Assembly: GCA_050049355.1 (NCBI GenBank)
Contig: JASFWK010000006.1
Location: forward strand, 1-48,934
Origin: JASFWK01 sp050049355
GTDB lineage: Bacteria; Chloroflexota; Anaerolineae; B4-G1; DUEL01
DNA length: 48,934 bases
Direction: 5' to 3'
The position numbers were made by a program, and so were the translations under genes. Numbering within the stretch: the stretch's first letter is position 1; each line of letters begins with the position of its first letter. The notes beneath the pieces were generated by a model. It worked only from the letters and a program-made list of their open reading frames with translations, was not told the origin of the DNA and made no database searches. Shown in pieces: positions 24,507-32,504 of this stretch.

Positions 24507-25853
24507 CTACCGATCGTTCTCCGGCGGCGGCTGTCCGTTTTGCCTGGCCCACGCCTCGCGGGCCTCGGCGACCAGGAAGATCGAGCCTGTGAAGAGCAAT
24601 CCACTGCCGGGTTCCGCCGTCAGCAGCGCTCGCTGAAGAGCCCGGGGTACGTTTACCGCCACCTCCGCTCCTCCTCCCACCGAGGCGACGATATCGGCCA
24701 ACTCGACGGGCGAGGCGGCGCGGGGGTGCTCGGATCGAGTGACGATCAGGTAATCGGTGATAGGCAGAAGCACCGCCAACATCCCGGCGATGTCCTTATC
24801 CTCCGAGGCGCCGTAGACAAGTACCCACCGGCGGTCTGGGAACCATTCTCCTAAGGCCTCTCTCAAGCTGCGTGCGGAGTAGGGGTTGTGGGCGCAGTCG
24901 ACCACGACCAGCGGGTCTTGGTCCAGGACCTCCATCCGCCCTGGCCACGTCACGTCGTGCAGACCGGTTTCGACCGCCGCGCGGGGCAGGTCGAAGCCCC
25001 GCTCCCGGAGAGCCTCGAGGGCCGCCAGTCCGGTGGTGGCGTTCTCCAATTGGTGTCGGCCGAGCAACGGGATCCAGTATTCACCAGCCAATTCGTCTCC
25101 GCCGTCCCTAACTCGGCGGGCCGCGAAGGATTGCCCCTCGAGGTCGAAGGGGCCAGGATCCCAGGTCCAATCCCGTCCCACCTCAACGAGGGGAGCCTGC
25201 CGCGCGTGACTGATCTCCTCAATCACGTGAATGGCTTCCGGCCTCTGAGGAGCGCTGACTACCGGCACCCCCGACTTGACGATCCCAGCCTTCTCGCGCG
25301 CGATCTGAGGGAGGGTATCTCCCAGGAGATAGGTATGATCCAGGCTGAGAGAGGTGATCACAGCAACCTCTGGCACGAGCACGTTTGTGGCATCTAGTCG
25401 CCCCCCCAGGCCGACCTCGGCTACCAGTACATCCACCTGCTGGCGGGCAAAATGCATGAAGGCCATCGCCGTGATGGCCTCGAAAGTCGTCACGCCTGGG
25501 ATCTCCGCGATCAGCGGGCGTAGCTCCTCCGCCAGGGAGACGACCCTCTCGCGGGAGATGAGCGCTGTGCCGACGCGGATGCGCTCGCGGAAGGTGTGCA
25601 GATGAGGGGAGGTGTAGAGACCGGTCCGGAAGCCCGCAGCGCGCAGGGTGGATTCCATCATCGCGGCAGTCGAGCCCTTTCCCTTGGTTCCGGCGATGTG
25701 GACGGCACGATAGGTTAGGTGTGGGTTGCCCACCGCATCCAGGAGCCGCTGAACGCGAGAAAGATCAAGTGTTTCCGGCGTGTACCGCTCGATGCGCCGC
25801 TTCTCGTAGTCTGTCAGGCTGTGCAGATACTCGATCGTCTCTCGGTAGCTCAT
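24507..25853 (-). CDS. folC: Bifunctional folylpolyglutamate/dihydrofolate synthase
   Basis: Adds glutamate to dihydropteroate and to folates; cytoplasmic ATP-dependent ligase of the Mur superfamily. 448 residues from ATG 25853 (MSYRETIEYLHSL), which has AAAGGA upstream; the open frame continues upstream through the promoter. ATP loop VHIAGTKGKGSTAAMM, folate region YTSPHLHTFRERIR, VAEVGLGGRLDATNV, SLDHTYLLGDTL and the C-terminal VVDCAHNPYSARSL are all typical. The promoter at 25886-25913 gives a leader of about 26 bases. It is transcribed divergently from glgC. Confidence 0.95.
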   Translation of the reverse strand: MSYRETIEYLHSLTDYEKRRIERYTPETLDLSRVQRLLDAVGNPHLTYRAVHIAGTKGKGSTAAMMESTLRAAGFRTGLYTSPHLHTFRERIRVGTALISRERVVSLAEELRPLIAEIPGVTTFEAITAMAFMHFARQQVDVLVAEVGLGGRLDATNVLVPEVAVITSLSLDHTYLLGDTLPQIAREKAGIVKSGVPVVSAPQRPEAIHVIEEISHARQAPLVEVGRDWTWDPGPFDLEGQSFAARRVRDGGDELAGEYWIPLLGRHQLENATTGLAALEALRERGFDLPRAAVETGLHDVTWPGRMEVLDQDPLVVVDCAHNPYSARSLREALGEWFPDRRWVLVYGASEDKDIAGMLAVLLPITDYLIVTRSEHPRAASPVELADIVASVGGGAEVAVNVPRALQRALLTAEPGSGLLFTGSIFLVAEAREAWARQNGQPPPENDR

Positions 25854-25885
25854 CTTGTTTCCTTTTCCCCAATGGTCGGCACGAG

Positions 25886-25913
25886 ATTGTACAACGTTTT
25901 GTGGGAATTGCAA
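25886..25913 (-). promoter_or_regulatory. Promoter of folC
   Basis: Minus strand: -35 TTGCAA (25913-25908), 16-base spacer, -10 TACAAT (25891-25886), 32 bases before the folC ATG; here a normal ribosome site follows. Confidence 0.65.
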
Positions 25914-26056
25914 ATCCCCCCCGGCCCCTCCCAGCGACGGGCCGCATTTCGTCCTGGGAGGTGGAGATCGAGTGGATTGAGCCCGCACAAAGGTGGCGCG
26001 TAGGACCCAAAGGGTGTATCATGATGTCCTGCAGGCGGGCAGAGAGGAGGGCCGAT

Positions 26057-27307
26057 ATGCCAGAATCAGAGGTGATGGCAGTCATCTTGGGGGGAGGACG
26101 GGGCACTCGGCTCTATCCTCTCACCAAGCTGCGTGCCAAACCAGCCGTCCCGCTGGCGGGTCGGTATCGCTTGATAGACATCCCGGTCAGCAACTGCATT
26201 AACTCTGGCTTCACCCGGATATTCATTCTGACTCAGTTTCTCTCCGTTTCCCTACACCGCCACGTCTTCCAGACCTACAAGTTTGACAACTTCTCTGCAG
26301 GCTTTGTGGAGATTCTTGCCGCCGAGCAAACCCTCGAGAGCACCGACTGGTACCAGGGCACGGCAGACGCCGTGCGAAAGCAGTTGCACCACCTGAGCAC
26401 GCGGAACCCGGACGATGTGCTGATCCTCTCTGGAGATCACCTCTACCGTATGGACTACACTGGATTCCTGGAATTCCATCGCGAAACATGCGCCGATGTG
26501 ACCATCGCGGTCATGCCGGTCACAGCGGGAGATGCTTCCCGCTACGGCATCCTGAAGACGGACGGGGACCGCATCTCTACCTTCCGGGAAAAGCCGCGCG
26601 GAGCGGAGTTGAAAGGGTTGGAGAGCCGGTCAGGAGATCGCCCCTACTTGGCCTCGATGGGCATCTATCTCTTTCGCTTGGAGGTGCTGGAGCATTTGCT
26701 GGACGCGGTCTCGGGAGATGATTTCGGCAAGCACGTGATCCCGGCCGCCTTTGCATCCGGGGATGCGTACGCGTTTCCGTTTGAGGGGTATTGGGAGGAC
26801 ATTGGCACGATTGTCACGTTCTACGAGGCGAACCTGGCGCTCACCTTGCCGGATCCTCCCTTCGACTTCTACGATCCTACTCGGCCGATCTATACACACC
26901 CTCGCTTCCTACCGCCCTCGAGGGTGGATGGGTGCCGGCTGGAACATGCGGTGGTGGCGGATGGCTGCAAGTTGTACGATGCCGATATCGAGGAATGCGT
27001 CATCGGTCTGCGCAGTGTCATACGGCCGGGAGCGCGGCTGAGCCAGGTGGTGATGATGGGCGCCGATTTCTTTGAGGATGGGCATTGGAGGGCAGAAAGC
27101 CGCGATCGAAGTCAGCTTCCCATTGGCATCGGGGAGGGTTCCTCCATCGAGCGGGCCATCATTGACAAGAACGCCCGCATTGGCAAGGATGTCACCATCC
27201 GCTCCCACCAGGGCGAGCCAGATCGCGAGGAAGAGCAGTATGTCATCCGCGATGGCATCGTGGTCATCCCCAAGAACACTGAGATCCCGGACGGAACAAC
27301 CATCTGA
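26057..27307 (+). CDS. glgC: Glucose-1-phosphate adenylyltransferase
   Basis: Makes ADP-glucose for glycogen synthesis. 416 residues from ATG 26057 (MPESEVMAVILGG) with GAGGAGGG upstream; the frame is open for 112 further codons overlapping the folC promoter, which are not family-like. Nucleotidyltransferase motifs: GGGRGTRLYPLTKLRAKPAVPL, WYQGTADAVR, LILSGDHLYRMDY, FREKP, and a C-terminal left-handed beta-helix (SSIERAIIDKNARIGKDV). The N-terminal Lys/Arg cluster is typical of the allosteric enzyme controlled by sugar phosphates. No other glg gene is in the window. Confidence 0.95.
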   Translation: MPESEVMAVILGGGRGTRLYPLTKLRAKPAVPLAGRYRLIDIPVSNCINSGFTRIFILTQFLSVSLHRHVFQTYKFDNFSAGFVEILAAEQTLESTDWYQGTADAVRKQLHHLSTRNPDDVLILSGDHLYRMDYTGFLEFHRETCADVTIAVMPVTAGDASRYGILKTDGDRISTFREKPRGAELKGLESRSGDRPYLASMGIYLFRLEVLEHLLDAVSGDDFGKHVIPAAFASGDAYAFPFEGYWEDIGTIVTFYEANLALTLPDPPFDFYDPTRPIYTHPRFLPPSRVDGCRLEHAVVADGCKLYDADIEECVIGLRSVIRPGARLSQVVMMGADFFEDGHWRAESRDRSQLPIGIGEGSSIERAIIDKNARIGKDVTIRSHQGEPDREEEQYVIRDGIVVIPKNTEIPDGTTI

Positions 27308-27379
27308 GTGACGGTTTGACCACTTGTAGTCGCGGGCCTTCCAGTGCGGAGACCGAGCTTCTCTTCTGCAGTTCCACTG

Positions 27380-27416
27380 CACGCTCCGGCGGCGGTCTGG
27401 GTGACCCCGGAGCGTG
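27380..27416. terminator. Inverted repeat between convergent glgC and the PIG-L gene
   Basis: CACGCTCCGG (27380-27389) pairs with CCGGAGCGTG (27407-27416), a perfect 10-bp stem with a 17-base loop, just before the stop of the minus-strand gene. It could stop transcription from both sides; no T-run is present. Confidence 0.5.
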
Positions 27417-27418
27417 TG

Positions 27419-28087
27419 TCAGATGATCGCCAGATCGTCGGTCAGTGGCACTGGACCGTTGTTGAGGAAGCCCTCGCCATAGGCGGCGGTGATCATCATG
27501 CCGTAGTAGCGCGCGACCGTCTCCACAGCGAAGAGGACAGCCGCGTACTGGGAACCGTGGGCTTGAAGGGCTTTCTGTTTGACGCCGTAGACGTCGGTGA
27601 TATCCAGCACGAATGTCGGCTCGCAGGGTCGCCGAAAGGAAAGCGGGAAGGTGAGGTGGCGAGGTTGAGGGACCAGCGGCTCGTATTCGGGGAAGAGAGC
27701 CGGGCGCGTGGCCAGGTAGGAGGCTCGCTCCACGAGCCGGGGGACCACCTTGTGGTCAGGATGGTGGTCCTTGAAGTGCGGCGTCAGCAGCAGCCGGGGC
27801 TGTAACTCCTTGATGACCTCGGTAATCCGAAGGGCGTAATCGTAGCTGAACTCCAGCCGGGCATCCGGCATGTCCAGGATGCGGAAGGCGTCCACTCCGA
27901 GAATCTCCGCTGCGGCCTGTGCTTCCTTTGCGCGGGTCTCCCGGTCGCCGAAGCTGCTCATCTCCCCATGAGTCAACACCAAGATGCCCGTATTCAAGCC
28001 GCGGGCCTTTGCTTTCAGGAGCAGGCCCGCGCAGCCTATCTCTGCGTCGTCCGGATGTGCACCAATAGCGAGGATCTCTATCGTCAT
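27419..28087 (-). CDS. PIG-L/LmbE family N-acetylglucosaminyl deacetylase (BshB1-like)
   Basis: 222 residues. The Zn2+ site shows as AIGAHPDDAEIGCAG (His11, Asp14) and the later HHPDH; the LGVD-FRILDMPDARLEFSYD region is typical of BshB1-type enzymes that deacetylate GlcNAc-malate in bacillithiol synthesis. No bshA or bshC is nearby, so the substrate could be another GlcNAc conjugate. It starts 12 bases after the zinc-ribbon gene without its own clear ribosome site, so coupling with that gene is likely. Confidence 0.85.
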   Translation of the reverse strand: MTIEILAIGAHPDDAEIGCAGLLLKAKARGLNTGILVLTHGEMSSFGDRETRAKEAQAAAEILGVDAFRILDMPDARLEFSYDYALRITEVIKELQPRLLLTPHFKDHHPDHKVVPRLVERASYLATRPALFPEYEPLVPQPRHLTFPLSFRRPCEPTFVLDITDVYGVKQKALQAHGSQYAAVLFAVETVARYYGMMITAAYGEGFLNNGPVPLTDDLAII

Positions 28088-28098
28088 AGGCTTGTGTC

Positions 28099-28662
28099 TC
28101 AGCGGCTAGTTGCCTTTACCATCGAGCCGCAGTAGGCACACTCGGCGGTGTGCCGATCGTGCCATTCGGCCTCGCTGGCGAGAAGGGGCCCACCGCAGGA
28201 GGGGCACTTGGCAGGCAATTCGGCATGGCCTGTCGACGGTTCCTCAAGGCCTAGTCCGGCCTCGCTGAACCTTCCCTCGATCTCACGCTGGAGTGCGTCT
28301 GCTTCCGTCTCGTATCCCCGCTCGCGGAGGGCGTCCACCATACGAGTGAGCGCGATTGGCATGCGGCGGATCTGTCCGCCCTGGATCAGGAAATTCAGTG
28401 CCTGTCTCGCTCGACCAAGAGCGGCTTCGATCTCATCCGCCGCCAGATGGGCGCGAGCGGCCTGGAGCGCCAGCCTTGCCCCTGCTCCGAACCTTCCTCG
28501 GTCGTGTGCCCTATCGGCCATCTCGCTGAAGATCTCAGCTGCTCGGCCGTAATCACCGTCCTCCATAGCGCGGTGTGCGCCGGCGAGTGCTCGACGGATC
28601 CGCGGCGGGAGGGGCGGACGTGGGGAGCGCCGTGGGCGGCGGGGCGGGCGTCTACGGAACAT
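28099..28662 (-). CDS. Helical-repeat protein with C-terminal zinc ribbon
   Basis: 187 residues from ATG 28662, supported by AAAGGAG upstream; the start lies inside the end of trmI (11-base overlap). The N-terminus is very basic (RRRPPRRPRRSPRP), likely to touch nucleic acid or membrane. Residues ~25-130 are Ala-rich helices resembling TPR units (GDYGRAAEIFSEMADRAHDR). The end is a zinc ribbon, CPSC and CAYC about 24 residues apart. I recognise no named family. Position between trmI and the deacetylase suggests one operon. Confidence 0.75.
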   Translation of the reverse strand: MFRRRPPRRPRRSPRPPLPPRIRRALAGAHRAMEDGDYGRAAEIFSEMADRAHDRGRFGAGARLALQAARAHLAADEIEAALGRARQALNFLIQGGQIRRMPIALTRMVDALRERGYETEADALQREIEGRFSEAGLGLEEPSTGHAELPAKCPSCGGPLLASEAEWHDRHTAECAYCGSMVKATSR

Positions 28663-29512
28663 CGCTTTCTCCTTTCTCGTTTCGGTCATCGAGCTGAGCG
28701 CTCGGCGACTCCGCTGTCCTGCGGGACACGAGGGTGCGAGCAAAGATGAGGAACCCTGTGTGGGCAATCATCCTATCCATTGGGCGGAACCGGGCGGCTA
28801 CCGGCTTGTAGGGCCGCACTAGCACCTCCTCGACCTCCTGGAAGCCGAAGGGGGCCTTCTCCAGTGCTGCAAGCAAGTGGGTGACTTGATTGGCCGTGGG
28901 GAGGATGGCGCCGAAGAATCCGCCGTTGATCAAGGCAGCGTGGGCCTGCTGTAGATACTCCCAGGGATTCGGTAGGTCCAGAAACAGGGCATCGACTCCC
29001 ACCTCGTCGAACCCCTCGGCGATATCCCGCAGCTTGAACTCCACCACGTCCTCCAGGCCCAGTGGCTCCAGGTTGCGGCGGGCCAGGCGCTGCACATCTG
29101 CACGGATGTCGTAAGAATGAACTCGCCCGCCTGGATGGACGGCTTGGGCCAGGACGAGCGTCAGGCCGCCGCTGCCCGTGCCCGCCTCAACAACCCGTGC
29201 GCCTGATCTGATGTTCATCTTCAGCAAGATGTGCCCAGATTCCTTCGGGTAGACGATCTGGGAGTTTCGGCGCAGACGAAGGATCCGCTGTTCGAGGGAG
29301 GGAGTCAGCAGTAGGAAGGGGTAGTCGAGGTGGGTGTTGACCCGACTGCCCCACGGCTTGCCGATCAGGAGATCGTGCTGGAGCATACCTCGGTGGGTCT
29401 GCAGAGTGCGACCGACCTCCAGTCGGAGAAGCAGCCACTTGTGGTCTGCCCCCACCACCATAGCAAGATCCCCCGCCTGAGCGCAGGGGAGTTCGTCTTG
29501 TACGGAGGTCAT
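28652..29512 (-). CDS. trmI: tRNA (adenine-N1)-methyltransferase
   Basis: 286 residues, SAM-dependent methyltransferase that makes m1A58 in the tRNA T-loop, which matters for thermal stability of tRNA. N-terminal small domain, then the family's IVYPKESGHILLKMNI, SAM loop VVEAGTGSGGLTLVLA, acidic SYDIRADVQRLARRN and the catalytic DLPNPWEYL. ATG 29512 has only a weak ribosome site. First gene of a probable trmI, zinc-ribbon, PIG-L operon joined by overlaps. Confidence 0.93.
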   Translation of the reverse strand: MTSVQDELPCAQAGDLAMVVGADHKWLLLRLEVGRTLQTHRGMLQHDLLIGKPWGSRVNTHLDYPFLLLTPSLEQRILRLRRNSQIVYPKESGHILLKMNIRSGARVVEAGTGSGGLTLVLAQAVHPGGRVHSYDIRADVQRLARRNLEPLGLEDVVEFKLRDIAEGFDEVGVDALFLDLPNPWEYLQQAHAALINGGFFGAILPTANQVTHLLAALEKAPFGFQEVEEVLVRPYKPVAARFRPMDRMIAHTGFLIFARTLVSRRTAESPSAQLDDRNEKGESDVP

Positions 29513-29899
29513 CTTTCACACCGATCTAACTTGCACAGAAACGGCCGCACGTCCCACGGACACAGCTGGGCTTCCGAAGTCTGAAGTGCCCGGCTCATCC
29601 ACCCGAGAGGTGGGCTTCCTCCCTTCGACACCCGCTGCTCGCGAGAGCACATCGGAACCCTCTCCACGCGTAGCAGGGTTGGAGTAGTGCCAGTTTCCAG
29701 CTCGAATTGAAGGGGGGTCATCGGCACCACCGCCCGCCCCAAACCCCTCTCCTTCCCCTGAAGTTCTTTTCTTGGCGGGAGGCGGGTCGCAGGGAGGAGC
29801 ATAGGGACTTCCAATCTCATTGCACCAGCAGCTAGTTCTCAGGGTCGGCTCTTTGGGAGTCCCAGAGTTCGTCCGCCAATCGGGCTGGTCTGACCAGAT
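29513..29899. other. 387-base gap upstream of trmI: no gene seen
   Basis: No frame here looks like protein. Two clean small hairpins lie close together: CCACC/GGTGG (29599-29613) and TGCTC/GAGCA with a GCGA tetraloop (29636-29649). Together they could belong to a structured leader of trmI on the minus strand, but no known RNA class is recognised. Confidence 0.4.
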
Positions 29900-30937
29900 C
29901 TACTGGAGGGTGATGAGGACGCTGCTGCCCCCATCGTCTGGGGAGATCATCAAGGTCAGGCTCCGGCCTGCCTTACTCCATGTCTGATTGATCATCCCTG
30001 CCAGCTCTTCGTCGCTCTGGTTCGTCCAGCCAAGAGCGGCCAGCTCGGTGCGATAGAACCCAGCCACCGCTGCGATGTCGTCAGGGGCAGAGAAGACGAT
30101 ATTCTCCCCCATGATTGTGAGATCTGTTGCCCCAGGATAGGAAGGCACGTCCTCCGGCATACCCGCCCCCGCTCCCTCTGGAGGCTCAATGGTGAGGGGG
30201 CTGTTGACGTCGTAAACCTCGTAGGAGTACTCACCTGTGCCTGCGGCTCCCTCTTGAGTCCCTCGCCACGAGAGCGTGAAGCGGACGGTGAAAGCTGGCA
30301 GTCCGGCCTCATCTGCGATCCAAGCCTCGCTGTCCACCTCGGTGATCTCTCCCTGTGTCATTGCCATCAACACTGCTGGAGAGAAGGAGAGAACGTAGTG
30401 TCGTGTGCGGACACCGTTTATCGTTTCCCCACCAACGTAGCGGTAGTCGGAATCGGGGACGAGATCCGATGGTTCGAGGAGGAATCCCTCACCGAACTGG
30501 GAAATGAATTCGTCTTCGCTCTGTTGGGACTGGATGCAGGTCCCACCCGAGCAGATCCAGCTTGTGTCTCCAATCTGCACCCACTCGATAGTCTCTCCCT
30601 CCGAAGTCATAGTGAACCGCAGAGCCGCTGGCTCCCGTGTTCCCTCCTGCTGTATCTCGACGCTCTGCGGGGTTCCGCTCTCGGGCGTCCAGCTCCAGAC
30701 TGACCGCGCCCGATAGCTGTTGAGGCCGCTCAGGGCATCCGGTGCTATCTCTGGGGGAGGGGCTTCTTCCGTGGCGCCGCCCTCACCTTCGGTCGAGGGT
30801 GGCTGCGTGGGCTCTGCCTCCAAATCGGTCGGCGCCGGTGTCGTTTCCTCGGCGCCGCCTCCAGCCAGCCCCCCCACTGAGCAAGCTAGGGATGCCAGCA
30901 GGAGAATCGTCAAGGCGATCAGAGTCTTGTTGTTCAT
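29900..30937 (-). CDS. Lipoprotein with LppX/LolA-like domain
   Basis: 345 residues from ATG 30937 with GGAGGAG five bases upstream. The signal peptide ends in lipobox LASLAC; a Thr/Pro/Glu-rich linker (about 30-65) follows. The middle region (LNSYRARSVWSWTP ... YRYVGGETINGVRTRHYVLSF) is beta-rich like LolA/LppX-type proteins that bind lipids or hydrophobic ligands. A C-terminal segment (VPSYPGATDL ... FYRTELAALGWT) resembles small domains seen at the end of such lipoproteins. Probably anchored on the outer face of the membrane; ligand unknown. An extended -10 lies 50 bases upstream. Confidence 0.78.
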   Translation of the reverse strand: MNNKTLIALTILLLASLACSVGGLAGGGAEETTPAPTDLEAEPTQPPSTEGEGGATEEAPPPEIAPDALSGLNSYRARSVWSWTPESGTPQSVEIQQEGTREPAALRFTMTSEGETIEWVQIGDTSWICSGGTCIQSQQSEDEFISQFGEGFLLEPSDLVPDSDYRYVGGETINGVRTRHYVLSFSPAVLMAMTQGEITEVDSEAWIADEAGLPAFTVRFTLSWRGTQEGAAGTGEYSYEVYDVNSPLTIEPPEGAGAGMPEDVPSYPGATDLTIMGENIVFSAPDDIAAVAGFYRTELAALGWTNQSDEELAGMINQTWSKAGRSLTLMISPDDGGSSVLITLQ

Positions 30938-30986
30938 CTTCTCTCCTCCGAAGAATACTTGGCGGATTGAGCTCCGCATTGCGGCG

Positions 30987-30995
30987 AGTATACCA
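30987..30995 (-). promoter_or_regulatory. Extended -10 upstream of the lipoprotein gene
   Basis: Minus strand TGG-TATACT (30995-30987) is an extended -10 element; the -35 is not convincing. The predicted leader is about 43 bases. Confidence 0.45.
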
Positions 30996-31091
30996 CGTTT
31001 TCCCGGAGGCAACCAGCTATCTGCAGCGGCTGGGTCGCCTCTACCTCTACTATGGCGAAGTCTTCCCTTGGGTGGGTTGGGGTATCGAGAC

Positions 31092-32384
31092 CTACTGCGG
31101 TGAGCGTGAGAGAACCCTGAGAGCCTTCATCGTCAGCCAGCCGGCGAAGAGGCCTAGGAGGGCGATAGCGACCAACCCGGACACCTGGGCGATCGACTGC
31201 CCGGGCCCGTCGCCCAAGAAGCCCTGTGCGGCTCGGAATCCCGTCACACCTTGGCCAATGATGGTCCGATACTCCTCCACTCCCACGCTGTTCCAGCCTT
31301 GGCCCCAACGACCGTCCGATAGCAGGGCTACCGTCAGCAGGCCCCACAGCCCGCTGACGGCGGCCGTTGCCACCGCTCCTGTGCCATCGGCCAGCCGCAA
31401 TACGTGGTCTGTCAGGAAGATGGTCAGGGGAAGGAGCAGCCCGGCTACGCCGCCCACGACCAGAGCCGACCAAGGTGGAAGGAAGGGAGCTCCGGCGGAA
31501 ATGGCCACCAATCCAGCTGTAGCTCCCCGTGCTACCATCAGCGGATCGCCGTGCCCGAGTGCCAGCCAGCAGTAGAGCAGGCAGGCTAACGTCCCCCCCG
31601 CGAGAGCTAACAGCCCGTTGACCGCCACCCGGCCAGCGTCTATCTGCGCGCCGGCGGCGTGAAAGGGAACGCCCAGCGACCAGCCGAGCCAGCCCAGAGC
31701 CACAAGCAGCGTGCCCAGGTTTGCCAGCAGAGGGAAGTGGGTAGGGGGCATCTGAACTGGATCCTCTTGAACCGACTTCCGCCCAAGTGCAATCAGCCCT
31801 CCCAGCGCGACCATCCCTCCCAAGAGGTAGACGACGCCGCTTCCGGCGTAGTCCACCAATCCGTGGCCTCGATAGATGGTTCTGCCCAGGTTGGCCAGCC
31901 ACCCGCCGCCCCAGGTCCAGCACGCAGCCAAGGGGAAGAGGACGGCGGCGATAAGCAGACCCACCAGCGTCGCATGCCAGCCGCGCGCGCGGTTGGCCAG
32001 GCTCAGCACCGCCAGGAGAACGGCCGTGGCGACCATCGGGAGGTAGGTGGCAAACAGGATCAGTGCTTCAGGCGTGTCGGCGTCGCCGGCGAGGAAGAAG
32101 CCATCCAGGCCGATGATGCCCCAGTAGAGGCCCGCCTCCACCCGATGACCCACCAGGCGATCCAGTCCTGCCAGCCCTGGCTGATCCGATACGACGGCAG
32201 CGCCGCCCAGGTGAAAGGCAAAACCTACGGCGAAGTAACCCAGCGTGGCCAGCGCCAGCGCCATCAGTCCCTGCGTGGCCGCTTGGCGGGCCTGCTTGGG
32301 CTCCATCCCGCCCCATCCCAGGAGAAAGAAGCCAATGGGAATGAGATAGCCCAGTACGAGTGGAAGCCAGGTCTCAGTTGTCAT
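31092..32384 (-). CDS. Amt/Rh-family transporter-like protein lacking the pore histidines
   Basis: 430 residues with 11-12 membrane helices. The Amt framework is clear: TWGGGWLANLG (Trp), LVDYAGSGVVYLLGG matching the family's DFAGGTVVH region (Asp178 kept), THFPLLANLGTLLVALGWLGW, and ADGTGAVATAAVSGLWG near the end. Both histidines of the ammonium pore are changed: the first is Tyr186 and the second Ala341. Ammonium deprotonation as in AmtB should therefore be impaired; transport of gas, another substrate, or sensing is possible. No glnK (P-II) gene is next to it. ATG 32384 has a GGAG-type site. Confidence 0.82.
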   Translation of the reverse strand: MTTETWLPLVLGYLIPIGFFLLGWGGMEPKQARQAATQGLMALALATLGYFAVGFAFHLGGAAVVSDQPGLAGLDRLVGHRVEAGLYWGIIGLDGFFLAGDADTPEALILFATYLPMVATAVLLAVLSLANRARGWHATLVGLLIAAVLFPLAACWTWGGGWLANLGRTIYRGHGLVDYAGSGVVYLLGGMVALGGLIALGRKSVQEDPVQMPPTHFPLLANLGTLLVALGWLGWSLGVPFHAAGAQIDAGRVAVNGLLALAGGTLACLLYCWLALGHGDPLMVARGATAGLVAISAGAPFLPPWSALVVGGVAGLLLPLTIFLTDHVLRLADGTGAVATAAVSGLWGLLTVALLSDGRWGQGWNSVGVEEYRTIIGQGVTGFRAAQGFLGDGPGQSIAQVSGLVAIALLGLFAGWLTMKALRVLSRSPQ

Positions 32385-32422
32385 CTCCGCTCCGTCGAAG
32401 TAGAATTAGGTGAAGCGAGTCA

Positions 32423-32451
32423 ATCTTACCAGACTCTGCCGTTTTCGCCAA
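32423..32451 (-). promoter_or_regulatory. Promoter of the Amt-like gene
   Basis: Minus strand: -35 TTGGCG (32451-32446), 17-base spacer, -10 TAAGAT (32428-32423); predicted leader about 32 bases. Confidence 0.55.
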
Positions 32452-32504
32452 GTATGGCGATCGGCCCCGCATCAATCCTTGAGAAGTGTGAGCGAAGAGC
32501 AGCT

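Noticed and set aside
22605..24854. Two long plus-strand frames opposite lon and folC
   Set aside because: Antisense shadows; lon is complete with all catalytic motifs on the minus strand.
29509..29820. 103-codon minus-strand frame upstream of trmI
   Set aside because: Contains no family motif, covers hairpins and overlaps trmI's start; treated as a non-coding leader.
31659..32504. 282-codon N-terminal extension of the TGS GTPase
   Set aside because: It is antisense to the Amt-like gene, rich in Gln, His and Arg, and lacks a ribosome site; the GTPase family starts near 32505.
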